Source: Rhodanobacteraceae bacterium (GTDB lineage: Bacteria; Acidobacteriota; Terriglobia; Terriglobales; Acidobacteriaceae). Taken from it: a DNA stretch of 59,528 nt. Both the position numbers and the translations under genes were made by a program. The stretch is taken from the NCBI GenBank assembly GCA_025350865.1, contig JANXWZ010000210.1, positions 1-59,528 of the forward strand, in the 5' to 3' direction. This document shows positions 7,946-16,215 of the stretch, piece by piece (positions within the stretch are counted from its first letter, which is position 1; each line of letters starts with the position of its first letter). The notes beneath the pieces are model-generated. The model saw only the letters and a program-made list of their open reading frames with translations, ran no database searches and was not told the origin of the DNA.

Positions 7946-10120
7946 TTACCTGTTTGTCGGCAGCCCGAGTTCGCTTGCTGCTGGCAACGTCCGATTGTCA
8001 GTGTACCCACGCTGCACGGCGCGGAACTTATCAGCCCTGTTGAGCCACATGGCAATCGTTGCGTCGTAGTGCTCCAGCACGGGACGCAGCGCGTATGGCC
8101 TATTTGACCTCAGCCAGGCCTGCTGATACAGATCGCGGAGCAGGGAATAGGTGTCCCGAATATCCGCAATACGCCCGTTGATCCCGTTGATGTTCCCGAG
8201 ATGCGTCGGAGTCAGCGCCCGAATTTTCTTATCCGGGCTCGCCAGCGACTTTTGGGCCTGCTCATACTCTTCCACCATCTCGTCCGCGAGCTGGAACTTC
8301 AGTCCGATAAAATCCATCCGCCGCGCTCCAAGCTCCATCGCGTCAATCGCGTCGGCGTTACGCAGGGATGTTGGGTTCGAGGGTAGGGTATCGCTCGCCA
8401 GCAACGCCGTCTGCGTCGTTGCTGGGGCCGCCGCTCGAGCCTTGGCAATCAGCGTCAGTGCAGCCTCGGCATGCAGGCGCATCTCGTGGTTGAATGGCCG
8501 CATTTTGAGCGCACGAATCTGGCCATCCTTGGACCATGGGTCCATCCAGAACAGCCCATCGGAGCCGTTGCCGACCTTGGCCTCGTTACGCAGAATGTCG
8601 TGGCACTTCATCAGTTCGATCTGGGCCTGATTTAGCGCGCCGGTCTCATCTCCGTGGAAAGCAGGGCCGAAGCTCTGCTGGAACTGTTCGATGGACGAGG
8701 TGCCCTGCTGCCAGCTTGCTGCCGCACCGAACAGTAGTCCGTACCAGTTGTTGTTTGCCAGAGCCTCGCCATCGTCATACCAGATCGTGTTCAGCTCGCC
8801 AGTGGAGTGCTGACGCTGGCCTTCGGCGACGAACTGCTGGATATTGGGTAGGGCATCGTTGTTATCCGGCCAAACTGACGACCAGTTGTTTACGCCGCTC
8901 GCGACCCAGGTCTCAAAACCGGCCTCAGTAAAAGGCGTCAGGAACTTCGCGAACCCCCTGGGCTGCGGCGTGTACCACCAGGCCACGGCGATCGTGTTCT
9001 TCTTGAACTCGGGCGACATCTTCTTCAGGATTGCGGGATCGAGCCGATCCGGGGTGCTTGCGCCGACCCCGCTGTAGGCGGTGACTCCCTGGACGATGGA
9101 CTGGGCTATATCGCCCCAGAACAACAGACGGCGGTTCAAAGGCGCCAACGTGGTCTGGATCTTCGCAAGGAAGTCTAGGTACACCGGCCCGAGGCCGCGT
9201 GCATCGACGTCGGGCTTGGTCTGGCCGAGCCCTAGATCGACGGTTTCATCCGCGCCAATATGCAGAAACGGCCCGGGATACATGGCCGCCAGTTCGGTAA
9301 ACATCTGGTTGATCAGCGCCAGCGACCCGGCCTGTCCCGGCGCGATCACCGCACCGTGGGCCGTCTCGGCCAGCGCCTGATACTGCTCCCACACGAGGTT
9401 GTGGTGCAGGAGCCCGAACGCCTCCTGCTCCGGTACGACGGTCACATGGTATTGCGCTGCAAAGGCGGTCAGTTCTCGCGCATCGCTGGGTGAAACCGAG
9501 CCTCCGGGTGGCGCGAACAGCGGGTTCGATGCATATTGTTGGGTGTGCTCGAAGTACGGCGAGTACAGGTTGATCTTGTAAGCCGCGAGGGTTTTGATCA
9601 AGTTCTTCTGGAATTCAAGGGTTGGGACAGGGCCCCGGGATAGATCGTCGTGGACGCCGCGATACCTCATCGCCGGCCAATCCTTGATGGTCGCGAGGTG
9701 GATTACGGCGGCGCTGCCGTCGTGCTCAACCAGCTGCTTCAACGTCTGGGCCGCGTAGAACAATCCCGCCGGCGAGGTTGCAGAGAGCGTCAGGATATTG
9801 GTTCCGGGGGTGATTGTGTAGCCTTCCGTCTTCATGTCGTCGGGCAGTGTCTGGACCCGCGTCAGTTGGATCGTGAAGGGGCCGGTGGTGGCGACCGACC
9901 GCGCGGTGAGGCTTTGGGTCAGGTCCTGGACAGTAAAGCTGTCGGCGGTGTCCGTGAAGCACGAGCTGCAGTTGATCCGCACACCCTGTGGAATGGGAGT
10001 TGTTGCTCCCGTCTGAAGCTCGCGGGGGGCCGGAAGCAGATGCAGCGGCTGCGCGGATGCGAAGGACAAAGTTACGACTGCAACCAACGCGAGGACGATT
10101 CGGCGAATCAACAAGACCAT
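7946..10120 (-). CDS. Secreted GH20 beta-N-acetylhexosaminidase
   Basis: A family 20 glycosidase that removes terminal GlcNAc from chitin or peptidoglycan fragments, probably in the periplasm. From the ATG at 10120 the 724-residue product begins with a signal peptide (about 1-23, hydrophobic core IVLALVAVVTLSFASA). An N-terminal GH20b-like domain follows. The catalytic Asp-Glu pair is in HIGADETVD (Asp291, Glu292). The frame runs 33 codons further upstream, but those codons lack a signal-like sequence; AGGA precedes the chosen ATG. The C-terminal third is longer than the minimal catalytic domain and not assigned. It lies 21 bases upstream of nagA and is divergent from a porin gene. Confidence 0.87.
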   Translation of the reverse strand: MVLLIRRIVLALVAVVTLSFASAQPLHLLPAPRELQTGATTPIPQGVRINCSSCFTDTADSFTVQDLTQSLTARSVATTGPFTIQLTRVQTLPDDMKTEGYTITPGTNILTLSATSPAGLFYAAQTLKQLVEHDGSAAVIHLATIKDWPAMRYRGVHDDLSRGPVPTLEFQKNLIKTLAAYKINLYSPYFEHTQQYASNPLFAPPGGSVSPSDARELTAFAAQYHVTVVPEQEAFGLLHHNLVWEQYQALAETAHGAVIAPGQAGSLALINQMFTELAAMYPGPFLHIGADETVDLGLGQTKPDVDARGLGPVYLDFLAKIQTTLAPLNRRLLFWGDIAQSIVQGVTAYSGVGASTPDRLDPAILKKMSPEFKKNTIAVAWWYTPQPRGFAKFLTPFTEAGFETWVASGVNNWSSVWPDNNDALPNIQQFVAEGQRQHSTGELNTIWYDDGEALANNNWYGLLFGAAASWQQGTSSIEQFQQSFGPAFHGDETGALNQAQIELMKCHDILRNEAKVGNGSDGLFWMDPWSKDGQIRALKMRPFNHEMRLHAEAALTLIAKARAAAPATTQTALLASDTLPSNPTSLRNADAIDAMELGARRMDFIGLKFQLADEMVEEYEQAQKSLASPDKKIRALTPTHLGNINGINGRIADIRDTYSLLRDLYQQAWLRSNRPYALRPVLEHYDATIAMWLNRADKFRAVQRGYTDNRTLPAASELGLPTNR

Positions 10121-10266
10121 GAATCCTAGACTAAACGAGGTCTGCCACCGGAGCGAATGGGTGAATCTGCCATCCCGAGACGCCTGATTTTTTCGCTGTT
10201 CACATAATTCTGCGACCATGGAGTTAGTTTGTGAACTTTAACGCCCAGTATTTCGGAGGTTTCCCC

Positions 10267-12153
10267 ATGACCTACAAGAAATCAGTCGTAGTGGCCGCGA
10301 TGCTTTTGCTTGGCACTATCGCCGTTTACCCCCAGCAGAAGGCGAACCCGAGGAAGCCTGCCGCGAAGACCGATGTACAAGCCGAACTGCTGCGCGAGAT
10401 CCGCGAACTGCGCGCCATGCAGACAGCTCAGCAGGTTCAGATCGACGCGCTTACCCGCGCTATCGCTGACAAGGACGCCGCACTCAAGGATGCAAATACC
10501 GCAGCATCGAAGGCCGAGCAAACCGCTGAGACGGCCACTGCGACGGCGCAGGCGGCCACCACGACGGCGCAATCCGTCACCGCGGCTGTGCAGGCGAATG
10601 CCGATGCAGTGAAGGAAATTCAGACCAACGAAGCCGACATGCAGACCATGAACGCCGGCATTGTCTCCACCATCAGCGCCAACAAGATAGAGGCCGACAG
10701 CCCGTCTACTATCCGCTACAAGGGCATTACCATCACGCCAGTCGCCTTTTTTGCGTTGGAAGGCGTCTACCGCCAACGTTCCGTGAATTCCGACATCAAC
10801 ACTCCGTTCAACTCGATTCCGTTTCCCAGTGCCAACGAAGGGCACGTCAACGAACTGAACTTTTCCGGACGCCAGAGCCGACTTGGCGCCCTGTTTGAAG
10901 GCCGAGCGGAGAGTTTCAAGCTCAGCGGCTATTTCGAGTCGGACTTCCTCGGCACCGGCACCAGCTCTAATAACAATCAGTCCAATAGTTACGTCCTGCG
11001 TCAGCGCCAGTTCTGGGGGCAGGCAGCAACAGACAAGGGCTTGACGTTGACCGCCGGGCAGATGTGGTCGCTGGTCACCGAAAATGGCAAGGGTGCCGAC
11101 AACCGCACCGAAAAACTTCCCAATACTATTGATTCGCAGTACATGGTCGGCTTTTCGTGGACTCGGCAGCCTGCAATCCGACTTCAGCAGCGCTTCGGTG
11201 AGTACAGGACCGGGGCCGTCACGCTTGCCATGTCCCTCGAACAGGCCCAGATCACCAATTTCACCGCCAACGGAACCAACCCCTCACAGTATTTCTTCGC
11301 CGGGACCGGTCAAAATGGCGGACTCTATAACGCGGCAGCCGGAGCTGGAGCGGGAAATACCGCTTCCACCTCAGCCATCTCTACCTACGCTAACAACGTT
11401 GCGCCGGACGTTGTCGTCAAGGCTTCCTTTGACTCGCGCTTCGGGCACGCGGAGATCGGTGGCCTGGCCCGCTTCCTCCGCGACTATTACTACCCCGTCA
11501 CCGGCTATACCGGCACTGCGGCCGCCCCAACCTACATCTACGCAAGTACCTCCACCAGCAATACGAAGGGAGTCGGCGGAATCTTTGGCAGCGTTCGCGG
11601 TACTGTCAACAAGTATCTTGACGTTGCAGTGCAGGGAATGGCGGGTCAGGGCGTCGGACGTTACGGCTCCGCGCAGCTCGCCGACGCAACGCTCCGCCCC
11701 GACGAGACGCTAGAGCCCATCCGCAACTACCACGGCATGGCGTCCCTTGAGGCTCATCCAACCCCGAAACTGGATATCTTCGCCTACTACGGCGGTGAGT
11801 ATGCCCAGCGCACCGTATACCAGACCCCGCAGGGCAACTACATCGGATATGCTCCCTCGAACCTGAGCAACGCCGGCTGTTACAACTTGCCCGGAGCCAT
11901 CACCACTGCCGGCTCTGGCGGATCGCTGAGCGCCGTCACCTGCAACGCACCGACCAAATACATCTCCGAAGGGATGGTCGGCTTCACCTACCGCGTCGCC
12001 TCCAGCCCCCGTTACGGTCGTTTGCAGTATTCCGCGACCTATCAATATCTACAGCGTCAGCTTTGGACGGGTATTGGCTCCGCCACGACGCCGGTAAGCC
12101 CGCGCGCCGAGGATGGCATGGTACATATCGGCATGCGCTACTACATCCCGTAA
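10267..12153 (+). CDS. Outer-membrane porin with N-terminal coiled coil
   Basis: This 628-residue protein has a signal peptide (about residues 1-24). An alanine-, lysine- and glutamate-rich coiled coil follows (about 30-125), and then a long segment with alternating polar and hydrophobic residues and a closing aromatic pattern, as in beta-barrel porins. Such coiled coils commonly tether or trimerise outer-membrane proteins. The ATG at 10267 is chosen because CGGAGG stands just before it; an in-frame ATG at 10231 has no such site. A strong terminator follows at 12174. Its position between GlcNAc and uronate genes suggests sugar or oligosaccharide entry, but the substrate is not visible from sequence. 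Confidence 0.8.
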   Translation: MTYKKSVVVAAMLLLGTIAVYPQQKANPRKPAAKTDVQAELLREIRELRAMQTAQQVQIDALTRAIADKDAALKDANTAASKAEQTAETATATAQAATTTAQSVTAAVQANADAVKEIQTNEADMQTMNAGIVSTISANKIEADSPSTIRYKGITITPVAFFALEGVYRQRSVNSDINTPFNSIPFPSANEGHVNELNFSGRQSRLGALFEGRAESFKLSGYFESDFLGTGTSSNNNQSNSYVLRQRQFWGQAATDKGLTLTAGQMWSLVTENGKGADNRTEKLPNTIDSQYMVGFSWTRQPAIRLQQRFGEYRTGAVTLAMSLEQAQITNFTANGTNPSQYFFAGTGQNGGLYNAAAGAGAGNTASTSAISTYANNVAPDVVVKASFDSRFGHAEIGGLARFLRDYYYPVTGYTGTAAAPTYIYASTSTSNTKGVGGIFGSVRGTVNKYLDVAVQGMAGQGVGRYGSAQLADATLRPDETLEPIRNYHGMASLEAHPTPKLDIFAYYGGEYAQRTVYQTPQGNYIGYAPSNLSNAGCYNLPGAITTAGSGGSLSAVTCNAPTKYISEGMVGFTYRVASSPRYGRLQYSATYQYLQRQLWTGIGSATTPVSPRAEDGMVHIGMRYYIP

Positions 12154-12173
12154 TCAACGCTGGTCAACCACCC

Positions 12174-12212
12174 TTGGGGAGGCGTCCGCAAGAGGATGCC
12201 TCCCCTTGTTTT
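12174..12212 (+). terminator. Rho-independent terminator after the porin gene
   Basis: GGGGAGGCGTCC (12176-12187) pairs with GGATGCCTCCCC (12194-12205) with one wobble and a 6-base loop, followed by TTGTTTT. It sits 20 bases after the porin stop and separates it from uxaC. Confidence 0.8.
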
Positions 12213-12331
12213 GGCCTCAGCACTTTTTGTTTCGATTCCGGACTATTTCGCAAGCACGAGGTCCGTCCAATTTGATACGCTTCCTGTGTCGAGCTTTCAG
12301 CACATTTTTTTGTGCACAGGATGGACTACCC

Positions 12332-13747
12332 ATGTTGCATGAACACAGGCTCTTCCCAGCGGACGCTACGGCGCGCGCCATCGCAGTCAAACTGTATGAG
12401 ACGATTAAAGACGCGCCGATCATCTCTCCGCACGGCCACACCGACCCAAGCTGGTTCGCCGAGAACAAGCCTTTCGCCAACCCCACCGCTCTGTTCCTGC
12501 AGCCTGATCACTACATCTTCCGGATGTTGTACTCGCAGGGAATTTCACTTGAGTCGCTGGGCATACCCCAGCAGGGTGCAATCGGCGACCCCAGCGCAGC
12601 GCAGCAGGTCGATCCGCGCGAGGCGTGGCGGATTTTCGCGCGGAATTACTTTCTCTTCCGTGGCACGCCAACACGTATGTGGATCGACTACGCATTCCAG
12701 ACGCTCTTCGGTCTGAACGAGCGCCTGAGCGGCGACAACGCCGATGAGTACTACGACATCATCGACAAGGCACTCCAGACCCCCGAGTTCCTGCCGCGGT
12801 CGCTGTTCGACCGCTTCCGCATCGAGGTGCTCGCCACCACCGACGCCGCCGTGGACACGCTCTCATGGCACCAGCAGATTCGCGATTCCGGCTGGAAAGG
12901 TCGCGTGGTTCCCACCTTCCGCCCCGACGCCGTGGTGGACGCCGAATACCTCGGCTTCCGCGAGAATCTTGTTGAGCTTGGCAAAGTCTCCGGCGAGGAT
13001 GTCTCCTCCTGGAAGGGCTATCTCAACGCTCTGCGCTCTCGCCGTGCTTTCTTCAAGTCGATGGGAGCGACGGCCACGGACCACGGCCACCTGACGGCTA
13101 TGACCGCAGATCTCTCGCTGGCCGAAGCCACAGCCCTTTACGAGCGCATCTATGCAGGGCGGCTCGCGCCGGGGGATGTGGAACTGTTTCAGGCGCAGAT
13201 GCTGACCGAGATGGCCGGCATGAGCGTGGAAGACGGGCTCACGATGCAGCTTCACCCGGGCAGCGTGCGCAACCATAATCTCAAGGTTTACCAGCAATTC
13301 GGACGGGACAAGGGCTGCGATATTCCGTCGCCAACGGAGTATGTGCGCGCCTTGCGGCCTTTGCTGAGCAAGTACGGCAACGAACCCAACTTCACCTTTA
13401 TTGTCTTCACTCTGGATGAGTCCACGTTCTCACGCGAACTTGCGCCGCTCGCCGGCCACTACCCCTGCCTGAAGCTGGGGCCGCCGTGGTGGTTCCACGA
13501 TTCCCCCGAAGGCATGATGCGCTTCCGCGAGACCGCCACTGAAACCGCCGGCTTCTACAACACAGTCGGCTTCAACGACGACACCCGCGCACTGCTCTCT
13601 ATCCCGGCGCGCCACGACGTAGCCCGGCGTATCGACTGCGCCTTCCTCGGACGGCTGGTGGCGGAACATCGGCTGGATGAAAACGAGGCGTTTGAGGTCG
13701 TGCAGGATTTGACGGTGAACTTGGTGCGCAAGGCCTACCGGCTATAA
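12332..13747 (+). CDS. uxaC: Uronate isomerase UxaC
   Basis: UxaC interconverts D-glucuronate with D-fructuronate and D-galacturonate with D-tagaturonate in the cytoplasm, the first step of uronate use. The 471-residue length is typical. The amidohydrolase-fold metal motif reads SPHGHTDP with His34 and His36. The frame is open from 12113, but the ATG at 12332 gives the family N-terminus and has AGGA upstream, while the earlier codons overlap the porin end and terminator. The downstream LarA-type, UxaE, GntK and SDR genes lie in the same direction and form a coherent pathway, although vapBC on the other strand separates uxaC from them. Confidence 0.93.
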   Translation: MLHEHRLFPADATARAIAVKLYETIKDAPIISPHGHTDPSWFAENKPFANPTALFLQPDHYIFRMLYSQGISLESLGIPQQGAIGDPSAAQQVDPREAWRIFARNYFLFRGTPTRMWIDYAFQTLFGLNERLSGDNADEYYDIIDKALQTPEFLPRSLFDRFRIEVLATTDAAVDTLSWHQQIRDSGWKGRVVPTFRPDAVVDAEYLGFRENLVELGKVSGEDVSSWKGYLNALRSRRAFFKSMGATATDHGHLTAMTADLSLAEATALYERIYAGRLAPGDVELFQAQMLTEMAGMSVEDGLTMQLHPGSVRNHNLKVYQQFGRDKGCDIPSPTEYVRALRPLLSKYGNEPNFTFIVFTLDESTFSRELAPLAGHYPCLKLGPPWWFHDSPEGMMRFRETATETAGFYNTVGFNDDTRALLSIPARHDVARRIDCAFLGRLVAEHRLDENEAFEVVQDLTVNLVRKAYRL

Positions 13748-13771
13748 ATTGATTTGGACCGACCGCTGAGG

Positions 13772-14212
13772 CTATCGTCCCAATGGCTTCAGCGGGTTGT
13801 GCCACTTGAGGCCGTCAAACCGAGCGAAACCTCTGTCGTTCGTACATAGAGTTGCGCCATGTTCCATTACTGTCGCCGCGATTGCTGCATCAGAGACGAA
13901 TGGCCCAAAAGCTCGTGAGTCAACGATCATCTCGCGCAGCAACGGCCAGTGGCGATCAGTGGGTTGCAATAGACGAACTTGTGGAAGCCGAAACCACTCG
14001 TCGGCGATGTCCAAGGCTTCGCTCATCGGCATTTTGGAAGGACCGATCTTGGGATTTGTGATGATCCGAAGAAAACCGTAGAGGCATTGAGCAGGTATGC
14101 CGACAATGCCTGGCGACGACAGTGCATCGCTCCAGAAATCGCTTGCTTCTCGATGGAATTCGGAAGCTGAATCGTACGCGTAGATGAGTAGGTTGAGGTC
14201 TGGCGCAATCAT
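13772..14212 (-). CDS. vapC: PIN-domain toxin VapC
   Basis: VapC toxins are Mg-dependent ribonucleases that typically cut tRNA or rRNA when released from VapB. The 146-residue product starts MIAPDLNLLIYA with the first catalytic Asp (Asp5), has SDAAIAA (Asp108) and ends with TNDRGFARFDGL (Asp126 region), the PIN-domain acidic set. The ATG overlaps the vapB stop as ATGA, the usual translational coupling of these pairs. A longer in-frame start at 14269 would sit inside vapB and adds no homologous sequence. It lies on the strand opposite to the uronate genes. Confidence 0.88.
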   Translation of the reverse strand: MIAPDLNLLIYAYDSASEFHREASDFWSDALSSPGIVGIPAQCLYGFLRIITNPKIGPSKMPMSEALDIADEWFRLPQVRLLQPTDRHWPLLREMIVDSRAFGPFVSDAAIAATVMEHGATLCTNDRGFARFDGLKWHNPLKPLGR

Positions 14213-14454
14213 CGCGCGAGTGGCCCATCCAGCATATCCAGCAAGTCTTGTGCAGACCCGCCGAGCCACTCATACGGAACCCCAATTTTTCGAGCCCGAA
14301 CTTTGAATCGGGGCAATTTCGCCGGGATCGACCCCTGTGTGAGCCCGCAACGCAATGCACGATTTACAGCTTGCTTTAGCGGTTCGCCGGTACGACGGAC
14401 CTCCTGCTTCAGCAGAGCCGCAACATCGTCGTCGATGGTCAAAGTAGTCCGCAC
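14209..14454 (-). CDS. vapB: VapB-type antitoxin (ribbon-helix-helix)
   Basis: This 81-residue protein starts (V)RTTLTIDDDVAALLKQE, the ribbon and first helix of an RHH DNA-binding domain, followed by a more divergent C-terminus that would wrap the PIN toxin. It begins with GTG; no in-frame ATG is available. It overlaps vapC by 4 bases. The first of two palindromic operator half-sites covers its start codon, so the VapBC complex probably represses its own transcription. Confidence 0.87.
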   Translation of the reverse strand: MRTTLTIDDDVAALLKQEVRRTGEPLKQAVNRALRCGLTQGSIPAKLPRFKVRARKIGVPYEWLGGSAQDLLDMLDGPLAR

Positions 14455-14487
14455 ATCATGATGCTCTCAAGCAAGGCATCATGATGT
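14453..14487. promoter_or_regulatory. Paired palindromic operator of vapBC
   Basis: ACATCATGATGC at 14453-14464 and its exact reverse complement GCATCATGATGT at 14476-14487 form an inverted repeat. Each half contains the 10-base palindrome CATCATGATG. The centres are 23 bases apart, about two helical turns, as expected for cooperative binding of RHH dimers. The left site overlaps the vapB GTG start. Confidence 0.75.
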
Positions 14488-14491
14488 CAAG

Positions 14492-14686
14492 CTACGCGCA
14501 ATTCCGCCCTCGAAGAGCAAACAAGCCCAACGACACCGTAATCGTCAGCCCGACAGCAAGCCCGCCAAGAAAGCAGGCCCCCGACGAGTGCGTCCCTTCC
14601 ATCAGTAGAGTTCCAGACGGGATAATCGCGGCACATGCACCGCACAATACAACCACACGACGACGCTCCGGCGACAGCTTTCTCAT
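14492..14686 (-). CDS. Small predicted membrane protein, unknown
   Basis: A 64-codon frame (ATG at 14686) has a basic N-terminus (MRKLSPERRR) and two hydrophobic stretches, about residues 10-29 and 34-56, consistent with a two-helix inner-membrane protein. It is divergent from the LarA-family gene and ends just upstream of the vapB operator. The upstream ribosome site (GTGGGG) is weak. I do not recognise the family. It may be a chance frame, but the hydrophobic pattern after a charged start is unlike the other shadow frames here. Confidence 0.4.
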   Translation of the reverse strand: MRKLSPERRRVVVLCGACAAIIPSGTLLMEGTHSSGACFLGGLAVGLTITVSLGLFALRGRNCA

Positions 14687-14721
14687 CCCCACAATGTACT
14701 ACGGGTTTAGGATGGAAACCT

Positions 14722-15999
14722 ATGAGTTTGTTCTTCGCTACCGGCTCTTCCACGACTGAACTTTCCGACGACCAGATCCGCGCCGGCCTCTTCGAAGCGC
14801 TCGCCAAGCTGGGCGACCGCAAGCGCGTTCTCGCCGTGCCGCCCGATTTCACGCGCATGCACTCGCAATCCGGTGTGTTGACCGAGATGGCCGCCGAGTT
14901 CTTCGGCGATAAACTGGTCGACGTCCTGCCCGCGCTGGGTACCCACAAGGCGATGACCGACCACGAGATCGCCACCATGTTTGGCAAGACGCCACGGCAT
15001 CTGTTCCGGGTCCACGACTGGCGCAACGACATCGTGACGCTCGGCGAAATTCCGAGTGAGTTCATGCTCGAAGTGAGCGAGGGCAAGCTCGACTACACGT
15101 GGCCCGCTCAGGTGAATAAGTTGCTGCGCGACGGTGGCCATGACCTCATCCTGTCGATCGGGCAGGTGGTGCCTCACGAAGTCGTGGGCATGGCGAACGG
15201 CTCGAAGAACATCTTCGTCGGGACCGGCGGCGTGATGGGAATCCATCGCTCGCACTTCCTCGGCGCGGTCTACGGGATGGAGCGCATGATGGGCCGTGCA
15301 GATACCCCCGTGCGGCGTGTGCTCAACTACGCCAGCGAGCATTTCACGGGCGACCTGCCTCAGATCGTCTATGTGCAGACCGTCGTCAACAAGAATGCCG
15401 CAGGCAAGCTCGTGATGCGCGGAATGTACGTGGGCGACGACAAGGAATGCTTCGAGCTTGCTGCGGCGCTTTCGCTGCAGTGCAATTTTCTGATGATGGA
15501 CCGCGAGATCAAGAAGGCAGTGGTCTTCCTCGATCCGCATGAATTCCGCTCCACCTGGCTCGGCAACAAAAGTATCTATCGCACACGAATGGCGTTAGCC
15601 GACGGCGCAGAACTGATCGTCCTCGCCCCGGGCGTTCACGAGTTTGGCGAGGACGCCACGATCGACGTCCTGATCCGGAAGTACGGCTATTGCGGTACGC
15701 CTGCCGCCCTGGAAGCCGTCAAGCAGAACGCGGACCTTTCCTCAAATCTCTCCGCAGCCGCCCACCTCATTCATAGTTCGAGCGAAGGACGCTTTACGAT
15801 CCGCTACTGTCCCGGCCACCTGACGCAGCAGGAGATCGAATCCGTTCATTTTGCCTACGGCGACCTCGCTACCTACACGGCGAAGTACGACCCTGAAAAG
15901 TTGGCGGACGGCTGGAATTCGGTCGATGGCGAAGAAATCTTCTTCATATCGAACCCCGGCCTGGGTCTCTGGGCCTACGAGGGCCGCTTCAATGACTAA
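14722..15999 (+). CDS. LarA-family nickel-pincer-nucleotide racemase/epimerase (proposed D-gluconate/D-mannonate 2-epimerase)
   Basis: LarA homologues epimerise 2-hydroxyacids by hydride transfer with a Ni pincer nucleotide bound to a lysine. This 425-residue protein keeps the key residues. GTHKAMTDHE gives His75. PHEVVGMANGSKNIF gives His152 and Lys162, with the same 10-residue spacing as His174 and Lys184 of lactate racemase. IHRSHF gives His175/His178 for the third nickel ligand. The start at 14722 removes 29 upstream codons with no family likeness. Some LarA homologues are D-gluconate 2-epimerases (GntE). Its place between uxaC and uxaE-gntK-SDR makes mannonate to gluconate the best guess; lactate or another hydroxyacid remains possible. 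The cofactor genes larB, larC and larE are not in the window. Confidence 0.85.
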   Translation: MSLFFATGSSTTELSDDQIRAGLFEALAKLGDRKRVLAVPPDFTRMHSQSGVLTEMAAEFFGDKLVDVLPALGTHKAMTDHEIATMFGKTPRHLFRVHDWRNDIVTLGEIPSEFMLEVSEGKLDYTWPAQVNKLLRDGGHDLILSIGQVVPHEVVGMANGSKNIFVGTGGVMGIHRSHFLGAVYGMERMMGRADTPVRRVLNYASEHFTGDLPQIVYVQTVVNKNAAGKLVMRGMYVGDDKECFELAAALSLQCNFLMMDREIKKAVVFLDPHEFRSTWLGNKSIYRTRMALADGAELIVLAPGVHEFGEDATIDVLIRKYGYCGTPAALEAVKQNADLSSNLSAAAHLIHSSSEGRFTIRYCPGHLTQQEIESVHFAYGDLATYTAKYDPEKLADGWNSVDGEEIFFISNPGLGLWAYEGRFND

Positions 16000-16215
16000 C
16001 CCCTAAAGACACCACAAATCCACCGACCAAGAACTGATTCCAGCAAGCATCATGCTGTATCCGTTCCTGATCCTTACTTCTCCGTGTCGACTTTGTCCTG
16101 TTTTTTTGCCTTTCCATTTGCCCACAGAGCCATCCAATCGGTATGCTTGGGGATTGGGAATTGGTAAGACCAGTGGGGATCGCAGAAAGCGACCCGCCCA
16201 GACGGAGAGACATAA

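Noticed and set aside
10121..10266. Promoter pair between the hexosaminidase and porin genes
   Set aside because: A CATAAT-like box is present but no convincing -35 at proper distance could be seen on either strand.
12113..12331. Longer start for uxaC
   Set aside because: These codons run through the porin end and its terminator; UxaC proteins start near the ATG at 12332.
14707..15540. 277-codon minus-strand frame
   Set aside because: Antisense shadow of the LarA-family gene, His- and Ala-rich, no family likeness.
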